Of a DNA stretch of 64,000 bases, positions 34,453 to 43,682 are shown piece by piece. This DNA comes from Bifidobacterium actinocoloniiforme DSM 22766. GTDB taxonomy: Bacteria > Actinomycetota > Actinomycetes > Actinomycetales > Bifidobacteriaceae. The DNA lies in NCBI RefSeq assembly GCF_001263395.1, contig NZ_CP011786.1, positions 1,054,001-1,118,000 on the forward strand. The letters run 5' to 3'. Positions within the stretch are counted from its first letter, which is position 1; every line of letters starts with the position of its first letter. A program made the position numbers and the translations under genes. Under the pieces are notes generated by a model. That model was not told the DNA's origin. It did no database searches and saw only the letters and a program-made list of their open reading frames with translations.

Positions 34453-36102
34453 GTGCGAATTCTCAAACGGCTGGTGACACCGCTGATCGCCTTCGTCCTA
34501 CTGCTGGGCCTTCTGGCTGGGGCCGGAGCCCTGATGACCCCTGCATGGCAGGTGGAACCCTATCAGGGGCGCGTGCGCCCACAGACGTCGGACACCTCAA
34601 TCGCATCCTCGATGGGCCCTACAGCACCCGAAGGAAGCTATCGGACACGCGAGAGCGACATCAAGGTGCAGCTCGCGCCGGCGGTCACCATTCACGCGAT
34701 TGTGCGCGAACCGGTGGGCGCCCCGGCCGGTCGCCCAGCCTGCCTGTTCATCCACGGAGCCGGCACCGGTTCGGCCGGTAAGGTATACGGGGACCTGGCC
34801 TCAGCCATGGCTTCAGCCGGTATCACCACCCTGGTGCCGGACAAGCGACTGGACACTTACACCGACTTCCACCGCAACTATGCGGCCATGGCTGATGACT
34901 ACGGGCGCTCCCTGAAAGTCCTGCGCTCCTGGCCCGGCGTCGACCCCGCCAAAACCGGGCTCTACGCCGAGTCCGAGGGCACCTGGGTCTCCTCGATCAT
35001 GACCGCGCGCGACCCCTCGCTGACCTTCACGATCCTGACTTCTCCCCCGGTCTACCCGGGCCGCGACCAGATGGCCATGGCCGTCAGCTCCTACCTGGAC
35101 ATCATCGGCGCCCCGGCGGGGGTCCGGGCGGACATCCCGAAGCTACTAGGCATGAATTTCGCCCCTCTGGGGCTGCAATACGCGGATTTCGACGCCCTGC
35201 CATACTGGAGCAAGCTGACCCAGCCCACCCTCATCAACTTCGGCGTGAACGACGCCTCCATGCCGGTCGAGCAGGGCGCCAGGCAGATTCTCGACCAAGC
35301 GCGCCAGGCCGGCAATCGCAACGTGACGGTCCGCTACTACCCAGCCAACCACCAGATGCGCGTAGGCAGCCGCCTGGCCAAGGCCAGTCTGCCCCTGGAA
35401 TCCCATTACACGCGCAATTTGGAGGATTGGATCAATGCGGTGGCCCAGGGCACCAAGGCCGATGGCTGGACCACCCCGCAATTAGCAGGCGCCCAACCGC
35501 AACAGACTTACGCCGCCCCTCAACACACCAGCCCCGGCCTGGTCACGTCAATCGGTGCGTTGGCCGTCCTCCTGGCCACCGGCCCCGTCCTGCTGCTGGC
35601 CGCGCTAGTGGGTTCATTGACCCTGGCCCTAGCGAGCGCGATCCGCCGCCGTAAATCGCAGCAGACCTCGCCTCCCCGTTTCGGCCGAGGCGTGGCCGCC
35701 CTCCTGTGGGCTCAGGCGATCGCATCCCTCCTGCTGCTGGCCGCCGTTCTGGGCTATATCGCGATCATCGGCGCGCACGCGCTGAGATTGGAAGCGCTTA
35801 CGACGACGCAGGTAAGGTTGTGGACCGGATTGAAAGCGCTAGCCCTCGTCACGACCGCCTTGTCCGCGCTCCTGCCAGCCCGGGCCATCAAGGCCTGGAT
35901 GACCCGGCGCGCGCCCGCAGGCAGCCGGGCCGAAGCGATTCAAGCCGGCGCTTTCCACGCCCGGCCTCAAGCGACAAGCGCCGCGAAGGGCCGACCCGCC
36001 CTAGCCCGGGGTTGGGGACACTGGATAGTCCTAACCCTGGCCTGGTTGGGCGCATTGGCCTGCCTGCTGGTCCTGGCTTTCTGGGGCGCATACACCTTCT
36101 GA
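34453..36102 (+). CDS. Membrane-anchored alpha/beta hydrolase
   Basis: 549 residues: an N-terminal signal-anchor helix, an extracytoplasmic alpha/beta hydrolase domain at about 70-330 and three or more helices in the last 200. Seen: oxyanion strand CLFIHGAGTGSAG, nucleophile elbow YAESEGTW (Ala replaces the usual first Gly of GxSxG), acid region FGVNDASMP and catalytic His in YYPANHQMR. The start is a GTG at 34453. Predicted esterase/peptidase-like enzyme at the outer face of the membrane; substrate unknown. Confidence 0.75.
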   Translation: MRILKRLVTPLIAFVLLLGLLAGAGALMTPAWQVEPYQGRVRPQTSDTSIASSMGPTAPEGSYRTRESDIKVQLAPAVTIHAIVREPVGAPAGRPACLFIHGAGTGSAGKVYGDLASAMASAGITTLVPDKRLDTYTDFHRNYAAMADDYGRSLKVLRSWPGVDPAKTGLYAESEGTWVSSIMTARDPSLTFTILTSPPVYPGRDQMAMAVSSYLDIIGAPAGVRADIPKLLGMNFAPLGLQYADFDALPYWSKLTQPTLINFGVNDASMPVEQGARQILDQARQAGNRNVTVRYYPANHQMRVGSRLAKASLPLESHYTRNLEDWINAVAQGTKADGWTTPQLAGAQPQQTYAAPQHTSPGLVTSIGALAVLLATGPVLLLAALVGSLTLALASAIRRRKSQQTSPPRFGRGVAALLWAQAIASLLLLAAVLGYIAIIGAHALRLEALTTTQVRLWTGLKALALVTTALSALLPARAIKAWMTRRAPAGSRAEAIQAGAFHARPQATSAAKGRPALARGWGHWIVLTLAWLGALACLLVLAFWGAYTF

Positions 36103-36162
36103 GGGCTGCGGCCGGAGGCTCCCCGCTACCACGGGCCATTTCTGCCCGAATCGGCCCCAGCC

Positions 36163-36924
36163 CTAGTCTTCGCCCGGAGAGCCAGGGGCCGCGCCTTGGC
36201 CGGACCGCCTCCCTTTAGTCCAAGAGACCAGCCCCCAAACCAGGCCTGCCAGGAGGAAGAAACCGCCCAACACCGCGCACATCATCATCAAGACCGTTTC
36301 CGCAGTGAAATGCAGCCCCACCATGCCGTACCAGGAGAAGCAAGCCCCCGAAACCAGGCAGAAGACACCCACGACCGCCAACAGTAAGCCGAAGATGATG
36401 GTCGCCGCATTCGGTCCAGTGGGCATGACCCATTGGACCGGCTGCTGGGGCTGCGCATAAGCGTACGGAGGCGTGGACACGTAGGTCGGCGGCTCCCCTG
36501 TCGGCCCTTGCCTCCAGGATGCCTGGTCCGAGCCCCCGCGAGGACTGTCGGGCCCGACACCCCCGGCGCTGAAGCCCTGAGATGCCGCTGACTGGGCGGA
36601 ACCGCCTGCGCCTGGACCAGCGCCCTCAGTATCTGAGCCGGTTCCGTTCCGTCTGGGCGAGGCGGCCTTAAAGTCAGTGCCGTCAGAGGCGATGGCGCCA
36701 TCGGCCGGCCCGTCTTCGCCGCCCGACTCGCCTCCGCCGCTCATCGCGCCGCCGTTCGTTCGGGTCGTGCGCGTCTCCTGGTTCAATTCCTCGCTCAAGC
36801 CCGGCACTTCGACCGGACTTTGGGTAGTCTGAGCGCTTGCCTGGGCCGCTTCCACCTGTTCGGTCGCTTCCTGATCCCCTGGCCCGCCAATCACGCCCTC
36901 GACCTCGGTTTCATCACTCGTCAT
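36163..36924 (-). CDS. Disordered/membrane protein of the PspC locus
   Basis: 253 residues from MTSDETEVEG (ATG 36922-36924, with GAGG upstream). The first 150 are acidic then Gly/Ser-rich and look disordered. A PPYAYAQPQQP segment and two hydrophobic helices follow, and a short basic tail ends it. The gene start overlaps the end of the PspC gene by about 10 bp, so it is co-translated with it. Unknown function; the Pro/Gln/Tyr-plus-two-helices plan resembles the DUF4190-type protein at 4550. Confidence 0.65.
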   Translation of the reverse strand: MTSDETEVEGVIGGPGDQEATEQVEAAQASAQTTQSPVEVPGLSEELNQETRTTRTNGGAMSGGGESGGEDGPADGAIASDGTDFKAASPRRNGTGSDTEGAGPGAGGSAQSAASQGFSAGGVGPDSPRGGSDQASWRQGPTGEPPTYVSTPPYAYAQPQQPVQWVMPTGPNAATIIFGLLLAVVGVFCLVSGACFSWYGMVGLHFTAETVLMMMCAVLGGFFLLAGLVWGLVSWTKGRRSGQGAAPGSPGED

Positions 36925-38692
36925 CTTCATCATCCTCACTGTTTTGGTCGCGGTGGACGCGATCATGCATAAAGGGCTGGTCGTTACCGTCCTGAGGCAA
37001 GGTCGCGGTCCCTGAATGACGGAAAGACAGCTCGCAGTCCGAGGAATGAACGAACTTCACATCAAGCTCGGGTTGGCTCACCGCCCCGTGACCCTCGGAT
37101 TCCTCAATCCCGTCGCCGGCGTGGACGTCCCAGCCCAGGCCCAGCTGCGCATGATGGTCCAACCATGAGCTCAGGTCCAAGGGCGCGCCGCCAGCGGCCG
37201 GCAGATCGTTTAAAACCCTCCCCTTGACCAGCGCGTAGGAACAGCCTCGGGGCAGTTTCACCAGCAGGTTCGCGGCGGAGGCCGCTATACGCACCTGGCC
37301 GGCCGGGCAGCCCGAATCCTGCTTGGAGCCGTCGTTCATCCGCACCCGGTGCTTGCCGTTGTTCGCCTGGTAATCGCTCAGGTCCAAGGTGACGCTAGCC
37401 GGGGACGCCTGGTCTCCGGTCAGGAAGATGCCACGTTCATAGCGGCGCATCTGCTCGGGCTTGGAATCCAACTTCAGATGCTCATTGGCGGGCAGACTGA
37501 CCGTCTCGTATCCAGCCAGCTCCTGGCGCAAGTCGTTGCGGTTGACCTCCAAGCCGATGGAACCGGCCGCCACTATCACGGCCATCAGCAGGACGATGAC
37601 CGCCACGGGAATCAGCCCACCGGAGCGATGGCCCATCGCACCCAGGACCATCAGCAGAACACCCAAGGCCAGGGAGAGGCCGCCCACCCAGATAAGCCCT
37701 AGCCGCAGTGTGGACAAGGACGCCACTTCGCCCGAACGGCAGTCCAAGCCCCACACCACCAAGCCACTCAGAAATACGACCCCCAGGCAGACCAGCACCA
37801 GGGCGGGCCCAGCTGGCTTCCGTCGGGCTTTACGCACCCGGGATCCCTGGAACCCAGGCGCGGGGGCGGCAGAGGACGCATAGCCCGGAGGAGACGGACC
37901 TTGCTCGTAGCCGTAAGGCCCATATGCAGGAGTGGGGCGCGGGGCCGGCGCAGGGCCAGGGACCGGGCCAGGGCCGGCCGGCGCGGGACCCGGCTCCCGC
38001 CAGCCGGAATCATCGAAAGGGACAGGGCCCCCTGACTGCCAGCCCGGGCCATACCCCCAGCCGTATCGCTTGGCTTGTTCGCCGCTCCAGGCCAGCAAGG
38101 CCCACAGGACCAGGACCGCCACCAGCGCGGGAACGATTATGGCATGAGAACCGATCGATAGAATCCAGCAGAGGATGATTCCCACCATCGACCCGTGCCA
38201 TATGCCGGCGAAAAGGTCCTCAGCCACGATGACGCCGTGCTTGTCGGGCAGGATGAACCAGGCGAAGCCATAGAAGGCCGCTCCGGCCCCGAAGCACAGG
38301 AGGAAGACCACCATGATCACGCGCACCAGGGCCGGCGACCAACCTAGGCGTTCGGCCAGGCCGCCGCATACTCCACCGACCCAGCGGTTGTCGGACCGGC
38401 GCAAGTAGCTGCCGCGCACCCAGGAGAAGAAGCGGCTGGTGACGCCGGCTCCCACCGGTTTGAACGGGCCAGGCCCGGGTCGCGGCCCGGGCTGTTGGTA
38501 GTTAGGGTTCGAGCCGGCCGCCGGACCCTGTCCCCAGCCGGGCCCGCCTTGCGCGCCAGGTCCCGCTTGCCACTGGCCATACCCATGACCCGAATCCGCG
38601 CCAGGCTCCTGACCGTAGCCGCCTCCGGCGCCGGAACCACCCTGGTAACCCTTGCCCGCTTCCGGGCCTGTCTGCTGGTTGAAATCGCTCAT
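36914..38692 (-). CDS. PspC-domain protein with C-terminal toastrack-like domain
   Basis: 592 residues from MSDFNQQTG (ATG 38690-38692). A Gly/Pro/Gln/Tyr-rich N-terminus of about 90 precedes a PspC domain (RSDNRWVGGVCGGLAERLG, about 98-160). More helices, a second Pro-rich stretch and a membrane block (about 290-370) follow, then an extracellular beta-rich domain with YERGIFLTGDQ and repeated turn motifs, like the toastrack/DUF4097 fold of LiaF-type regulators. The tail ends in DQNSEDDEDDE. Divergent from a PspC-fused kinase, so probably the membrane sensor or brake of that two-component system. Confidence 0.8.
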   Translation of the reverse strand: MSDFNQQTGPEAGKGYQGGSGAGGGYGQEPGADSGHGYGQWQAGPGAQGGPGWGQGPAAGSNPNYQQPGPRPGPGPFKPVGAGVTSRFFSWVRGSYLRRSDNRWVGGVCGGLAERLGWSPALVRVIMVVFLLCFGAGAAFYGFAWFILPDKHGVIVAEDLFAGIWHGSMVGIILCWILSIGSHAIIVPALVAVLVLWALLAWSGEQAKRYGWGYGPGWQSGGPVPFDDSGWREPGPAPAGPGPVPGPAPAPRPTPAYGPYGYEQGPSPPGYASSAAPAPGFQGSRVRKARRKPAGPALVLVCLGVVFLSGLVVWGLDCRSGEVASLSTLRLGLIWVGGLSLALGVLLMVLGAMGHRSGGLIPVAVIVLLMAVIVAAGSIGLEVNRNDLRQELAGYETVSLPANEHLKLDSKPEQMRRYERGIFLTGDQASPASVTLDLSDYQANNGKHRVRMNDGSKQDSGCPAGQVRIAASAANLLVKLPRGCSYALVKGRVLNDLPAAGGAPLDLSSWLDHHAQLGLGWDVHAGDGIEESEGHGAVSQPELDVKFVHSSDCELSFRHSGTATLPQDGNDQPFMHDRVHRDQNSEDDEDDE

Positions 38693-38804
38693 ATCCCCAT
38701 TACAGCAGGACGAGACCCGCCAACCTATCCGGGAACACCCTGATTCCACCCTGATTTTCCAGCGAAACCCGCTTCCAGGGGGTCGCAGGGGCAATAATGG
38801 CAGT
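38693..38804. promoter_or_regulatory. Divergent promoter region of the PspC module
   Basis: 112 bp between the PspC gene and the PspC-kinase gene must hold both promoters. I see no clear -35/-10 pair or repeat. Confidence 0.35.
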
Positions 38805-40307
38805 ATGTTCTCCCATCGCCGGCGCCGCGAGGCTCAGCCCAGACAGCAGCCATACGGCTACAGCTGCGGTCAGCCGCCCTACACCCCGCCCGAACCCAAC
38901 CCCGGTCCGGTTCCCGGCCAAACGCCCGACTTCACCCGCTACAGGCCTGGCCTGGCCTACACGCCACCTGACTCGGCACCCACCGCACCCCCACCGCTCA
39001 TGCCGGCCCGCCTCCCCCTGATGCGCCCCCGACACGGCCGAATCCTATGCGGGGTGTGCCGGGGCATCAGCCTTCACCTGGGCGTCAGCGTGACTTGGGT
39101 GCGCCTGGCCATGCTGGCCCTCACTTTCGCGTTCGGCATCGGGATGGCGGCCTACATCCTCCTGTGGATTTTCGTCCCCGTCGGCGACCCTTACGTAGCC
39201 GCCCAGGCCGCTGCCAGCACCGGTGAGCACTCGCCTTTATCCCGAGGCAACGCACCATCCGCCAGCGAACCTGACGAAAAGGAGGGCACGGAGGCCCGGG
39301 AAGGCCTGCTCGATGTGCTGCGCGGCGCGTCTAAACCGGTATTGCTGATCGGCCTTGGCGCCCTCTTACTGACTCTGGCGCTCTCCTTCCTGTGGCGGGG
39401 ACTGCCTGGCCACTTAGTGCTGCCAGCCCTCTTGCTGGGGGCGGGAATCGCGGTCGCCTGGCTGCGATTCGATGGCGCCCGCCACCGCGTTTCCACACTG
39501 GCTCTGTCCGCCTGCTTGATTCTGGCCGCCCTGGCCTCCTACGTGTTCCCTGTCTTCCCCCTGCGCGAAGCCTGGCAGATGATGATTCTGACCCTAGCCG
39601 TCCTGGCCTCGGTGGCGGTGGTTCTGACCCCCTGGGCCCAAGCCCTCCTCCAGCGGATCAGCTCGGAGCGCGCCGGCAAGGAGCGCGAAGAGGAGCGCGC
39701 GGACATGGCCGCCCACCTGCACGACGGCGTCTTGCAGACCCTGGCCCTGATCCAGCTGAACGCCGACGACCCTCAAACCGTCTTCACCCTGGCCAGGGGC
39801 CAAGAGCGCGACCTGCGCGACTGGCTCTACCAGGAGCGGACGCCCACGGACCGCTCAGTCAGTTCCGGGCTCAAGCAAATCGCGGCCCAGATCGAGGACG
39901 AGCACGGACAACCAATCGACGTGGTCACGGTCGGCGACGCCCTCCCCTCCGCCCAGACCGACGCCCTCCTGGACGCCGCCAGGCAGGCCCTGCTCAACGC
40001 GGTCACGCACGGTGGTGAACCAATCGCGCTCTATTGCGAAGCCGGCAAATCCAAAGTGGAGGTGTTCGTGCGCGACCACGGCGACGGATTCGACCCGGCA
40101 GCCATCCCGCCCGACCGGCTGGGCATCCGCCAGTCGATCATCGGGCGCATCGAGCGACGCGGCGGTACAGTGGAGATTGTCTCCAGACCTGGATGGGGCA
40201 CTGAGGTGCGCATGCATATGCCCATCTCCGCAGCCAGCCAGAGCGATCAAGCCAGGCCAGGCACGGCGACGCGGACGGCGACCGACGCGAAAACCAGATT
40301 GGAGTGA
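38805..40307 (+). CDS. PspC-fused sensor histidine kinase (NarL/LiaS type)
   Basis: 500 residues: Pro/Tyr-rich start, PspC domain (RPRHGRILCGVCRGISLHLG, about 73-130), three to four further helices, then a HisKA_3 dimerisation segment with the phospho-acceptor His in HLHDGVLQTL (about 303-312). The HATPase domain follows, with ALLNAVTHGG (N box) and FVRDHGDGFD (G1). The start ATG 38805 follows GGGGCAATAATGGCAGT. Its stop overlaps the GTGA just before the regulator gene. Confidence 0.88.
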   Translation: MFSHRRRREAQPRQQPYGYSCGQPPYTPPEPNPGPVPGQTPDFTRYRPGLAYTPPDSAPTAPPPLMPARLPLMRPRHGRILCGVCRGISLHLGVSVTWVRLAMLALTFAFGIGMAAYILLWIFVPVGDPYVAAQAAASTGEHSPLSRGNAPSASEPDEKEGTEAREGLLDVLRGASKPVLLIGLGALLLTLALSFLWRGLPGHLVLPALLLGAGIAVAWLRFDGARHRVSTLALSACLILAALASYVFPVFPLREAWQMMILTLAVLASVAVVLTPWAQALLQRISSERAGKEREEERADMAAHLHDGVLQTLALIQLNADDPQTVFTLARGQERDLRDWLYQERTPTDRSVSSGLKQIAAQIEDEHGQPIDVVTVGDALPSAQTDALLDAARQALLNAVTHGGEPIALYCEAGKSKVEVFVRDHGDGFDPAAIPPDRLGIRQSIIGRIERRGGTVEIVSRPGWGTEVRMHMPISAASQSDQARPGTATRTATDAKTRLE

Positions 40308-40312
40308 GGGCT

Positions 40313-41092
40313 ATGGAAGAGGCGAGGAAACAAGCGGGACCAGGAGCGCAGACCCCGCGGACGCCCCTAACCGCAAGCGGCGCTCCTGCAAACGCCCCGG
40401 AGGATGGCCCGGCCGCATCCGTCGGCATGCGGGACCCAACCCGGATTCGCGTAGGCGTGGTGGACGATCACGAGATGTTCCGCGCCGGGGTCATCGCCAC
40501 CCTGGAACCCTATTTCCCCATCGTGGGTCAGGCCGCGGACGTGGAGTCATCAGTGGCGATGATCGCCCAGACCCAGCCCGACGTGGTCCTCCTGGATGTG
40601 CATGTGCCCGGCGGTCAAGGCGGAGGCGGCGCTGAAATCCTGACCCGCTCCCAGCCCCTGGCCCCCAATTCGGTTTTCCTGGCCCTCTCGGTCTCCGATT
40701 CCCCCCAGGATGTGGGCTCGGTCATCCGCGCCGGCGCACGCGGCTACGTGACCAAGACCATCTCCGCAGGCGACCTGGTCTCCTCCATCCGCCAGGTGCA
40801 CGAAGGCTACGCTGTCTTCTCCCCCAAGTTGGCGGGCTTCGTCCTCTCCGCCTTCCAAGACGGCGCGAGCGACGAGGGCCCGGCCCATGACGATGAGCTG
40901 GACCGGCTGTCGGGCCGCGAACAAGAGGTCATGCGCCTCATCGCCCGTGGCTACACCTACCGGGAGGTGGCCAGCGAGCTTTTCATTTCGGTCAAAACGG
41001 TGGAGACGCACGTTTCCTCGGTCTTGCGTAAGCTCCAGCTCTCCAACCGCTCCGAACTGACCCGTTGGGCCGTCGATCGCCGCATCGTCTGA
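40313..41092 (+). CDS. LuxR/NarL-family response regulator
   Basis: 259 residues. A 40-residue disordered start is followed by a receiver domain (VGVVDDHEMFRAG, phospho-Asp in VVLLDVHVPGG, Lys in GYVTKTI) and a LuxR-type HTH (LSGREQEVMRLIARG ... SVKTVETHVSSVLRKL). ATG 40313 has GGAG 8 bases upstream; a GTG at 40304 is an alternative. Partner of the PspC-kinase. The expected output is the divergent PspC gene and other envelope genes (inference). Confidence 0.92.
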   Translation: MEEARKQAGPGAQTPRTPLTASGAPANAPEDGPAASVGMRDPTRIRVGVVDDHEMFRAGVIATLEPYFPIVGQAADVESSVAMIAQTQPDVVLLDVHVPGGQGGGGAEILTRSQPLAPNSVFLALSVSDSPQDVGSVIRAGARGYVTKTISAGDLVSSIRQVHEGYAVFSPKLAGFVLSAFQDGASDEGPAHDDELDRLSGREQEVMRLIARGYTYREVASELFISVKTVETHVSSVLRKLQLSNRSELTRWAVDRRIV

Positions 41093-41099
41093 CCGCCGA

Positions 41100-41735
41100 C
41101 TACAGCTCCAAACCCAGAGCGCGCAGGTCCTCCCTCAGCTGTTGCGCGCCACGGAACTCCAGCCCGTGGATGCCCAGCTTCCGAGCGGCCGCCACATTCA
41201 CAGGCCTGTCATCCACGAACACGCAGCGCCCGGCCTCCAATCCAAAGCGCCGCAGAAGCAGCTGGTAAATCAGGGGGTCCGGTTTGCGCACCATCTCCTC
41301 GCCCGACGTCACAATACCGTCCAACCGTCGTATGGGCTCGAACTTGTCGTGCAGCACCACCGCCGAGGACCCGGAAATGTTGCTCAGCCCCCACAGACGC
41401 AGCCCGCTCGCGCGCAAATCCTCCATCAGCTTTTCCATTCCGGCGATCATCGCGGGAAAGGTCCGCTCCACGTGCGCGAAATAGGTGCGCAGCACCCAGG
41501 CCACAGCCGGCCCGTGGTCGCTCTCGTAGTCCGCCAGTATCCGCTCCTGGCTCCAGCCGGCGTCGGACAAGTCGTTGAACCGCCAGAAGCCCCACTCATC
41601 CTCCGGGTCCAGCAGCGCGTCTATCACCCCATCCGGGTACTCCCCCTCCAGGGCCAGACGCGGCTGCCAGTCCACCAGCACCCCGCCGAAGTCAAAAATC
41701 ACGTTGTCCACAACGCCCGCGTTCGCTCCACTCAT
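41100..41735 (-). CDS. HAD-superfamily hydrolase
   Basis: 211 residues. Motif I DFGGVLVDW, motif II LWGLSNIS, motif III Lys in VRKPDPLIY and motif IV FVDDRPVN are present. The helical cap lies between motifs I and II. Haloacid dehalogenase/YihX-like phosphatase group; substrate unknown. Ends 7 bp from the converging response regulator. Confidence 0.87.
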   Translation of the reverse strand: MSGANAGVVDNVIFDFGGVLVDWQPRLALEGEYPDGVIDALLDPEDEWGFWRFNDLSDAGWSQERILADYESDHGPAVAWVLRTYFAHVERTFPAMIAGMEKLMEDLRASGLRLWGLSNISGSSAVVLHDKFEPIRRLDGIVTSGEEMVRKPDPLIYQLLLRRFGLEAGRCVFVDDRPVNVAAARKLGIHGLEFRGAQQLREDLRALGLEL

Positions 41736-41911
41736 ACCACCAGCTTAGGCCAGCCCAAACCTGTGCCTGTCCGCCCTTCCCCAGCCAGGCCCGCCCGCCC
41801 TTACGCCCACAGAATAAGGCCTCAGCCGCTCGATTGACTTCAAGCCGTCTTTAACTTCTATATTGCTTACATCAAGCCGTTGGGGGCGCATCCCTGCAAA
41901 GAAGGAGCAGC

Positions 41912-42433
41912 ATGAACACGCTTGTCCTGGCTTTCCATCCCGAGCTGGAGTCCGGCTCACGCATCACCCACCGCCTGGCCCAGGCCGCGCGACCTGGGAA
42001 CGACCTGACCTTGGTCGACGAATACGCCCTCTACCCCGACTTTCGCATCGATGTCGCGGCCGAGCAGGGGCGCCTGTTGGCCGCCGACCGTGTGGTCTGG
42101 CTCTTCCCCATGCGTTGGTACAGTTCGCCCGCCCTCTTGAAGCAGTGGGAGGACGACGTGCTGGAGCACGGCTGGGCTTACGGGACCGGCGGCGACAAGC
42201 TCCGGGGCAAGCAACTCCTGCTGGCCATCTCCATCGGTGCGACGGCGGAGAAGTACCGGCCCGAGGGTGAGTTCGCGGTCAGGGGCGCCGACCTGCTGAC
42301 CCCTTGGCGGACCACGGCCCGCTATACCGGCATGGACTGGCAGCAGCCCTTCCTGGTTCATGGCGCCAGCTCAATCAGCGACGCTGGACTGGAGGAAGCC
42401 GCCCGTGCCTTCGCCGAACGCTTGAGCCAGTGA
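41912..42433 (+). CDS. Flavodoxin-fold NAD(P)H oxidoreductase
   Basis: 173 residues of the MdaB/KefF quinone-reductase group. The FMN loop region is LVLAFHPELESGSRITHRL. The second FMN segment VVWLFPMRWYSSPALLKQWEDDV is the clearest family mark. GAAGGAG lies before the start. Predicted cytosolic two-electron reductase of quinones. Next gene on the strand is an aldo-keto reductase after a hairpin. Confidence 0.85.
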   Translation: MNTLVLAFHPELESGSRITHRLAQAARPGNDLTLVDEYALYPDFRIDVAAEQGRLLAADRVVWLFPMRWYSSPALLKQWEDDVLEHGWAYGTGGDKLRGKQLLLAISIGATAEKYRPEGEFAVRGADLLTPWRTTARYTGMDWQQPFLVHGASSISDAGLEEAARAFAERLSQ

Positions 42434-42483
42434 CCCGCTGAATCCCTGGGCCACGGAGCCGTCAGGCAAGACCTTTACCCAGC

Positions 42484-42520
42484 CCTTCACGCGCCGGCCA
42501 AGCGAGGCGGCGCGTGAAGG
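42484..42520 (+). terminator. Hairpin after the oxidoreductase gene
   Basis: A 12-bp perfect stem CCTTCACGCGCC/GGCGCGTGAAGG, 13-nt loop. No T tract follows; it could also act in the aldo-keto reductase leader. Confidence 0.5.
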
Positions 42521-42563
42521 ACGCAAGACCACCAACAGCACAACAAGCAAGAAGGCAAACGCC

Positions 42564-43571
42564 ATGCAATACACCAAATTAGGCAATTCCGGCCTGGACG
42601 TCTCCAGGATCTGCCTGGGCTCCATGGGATTCGGCACGCCCGGCAACGACATGTTCCCCTGGGCGGTCGGGGCCGAGGATTCCGAGGCCGTGGTTAAGCA
42701 AGCCCTGGACCTGGGCATCAACTTCTTCGACACCGCGAACATTTACTCCTACGGCGACAGCGAGCGCTACCTGGGCCAGGCGCTCAAGAAGAACGCCAAG
42801 CGCGACGAGGTCGTCGTAGCCACCAAGGTTTTCTTCACCCACTCCGACAAGCCCAACCAGCATGGCCTGTCCCGCAAGGCCATCATGCATCAGATCGACC
42901 AGAGCCTGGAGCGCCTGTGCATGGATTACGTGGATCTGTACATCATCCACCGCTGGGACTACCGCACTCCGATCGAGGAGACCATGGAGGCCCTGCACGA
43001 CCTGGTCAAGGCCGGCAAAGTGCGCTACCTGGGGGCCAGCGCCATGTACGCCTGGCAGTTCGAGAAGGCCCAATTCGTCGCCGCCTCCCATAATTGGACG
43101 CCCTTCATCTCCATGCAGAGCCATATGAACCTGCTCTACCGGGAGGAGGAGCGCGAGATGCTGCCCCTATGCCAGGACGAGAATGTGGCCGTCACCCCCT
43201 ACAGCCCGCTCGCCTCGGGTCGCCTCACCCGTCAGTGGAGCGCCCAAACCAAGCGGTACCAGAGCGACCAGGTGGCCCGAGGCAAGTATGACCACACCGA
43301 GAGCCAAGACATGGAAATAGTCGAGCGAGTCCACCATTTGGCTGGCAAGTACGAGGCGCCCATGGTCCAGGTGGCCCTGGCATGGCTCCTTCACAAACCG
43401 CAGGTGGCCGCCCCCATCATCGGCGCCCACAAGCCCGACCACGTGCGCAGCGCGGTCGATGCCCTGAACCTGGATCTGACCCCCGACGACATGGCCTACC
43501 TGGAGGAGCCCTACCTCCCCCACACCGTCACCGGCCCCTGGGCGCCCGACCAGACGGACTTCACCCGCTGA
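42564..43571 (+). CDS. Aldo/keto reductase
   Basis: 335 residues, YajO/YhdN-like group. Catalytic Asp and Tyr lie in FFDTANIYSYGDSE, Lys in VVATKVFF and the His in YIIHRWDYRTP. NADPH-binding IIGAHKPDHV stands near the end. (beta/alpha)8 barrel, cytosolic. Reduces carbonyl compounds; substrate unknown. A weak imperfect hairpin lies at 43595-43628. Confidence 0.9.
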   Translation: MQYTKLGNSGLDVSRICLGSMGFGTPGNDMFPWAVGAEDSEAVVKQALDLGINFFDTANIYSYGDSERYLGQALKKNAKRDEVVVATKVFFTHSDKPNQHGLSRKAIMHQIDQSLERLCMDYVDLYIIHRWDYRTPIEETMEALHDLVKAGKVRYLGASAMYAWQFEKAQFVAASHNWTPFISMQSHMNLLYREEEREMLPLCQDENVAVTPYSPLASGRLTRQWSAQTKRYQSDQVARGKYDHTESQDMEIVERVHHLAGKYEAPMVQVALAWLLHKPQVAAPIIGAHKPDHVRSAVDALNLDLTPDDMAYLEEPYLPHTVTGPWAPDQTDFTR

Positions 43572-43682
43572 CCGGGTTCCTCCCCCACGCACCGAGACCC
43601 CTCTCCAGGCATAGGCCGGGAGGGGGTCGCCGCTTACATGGTCAGTCGCTCGTCGATCAGCCGTTTGAGGGCAGGGCCTTGG

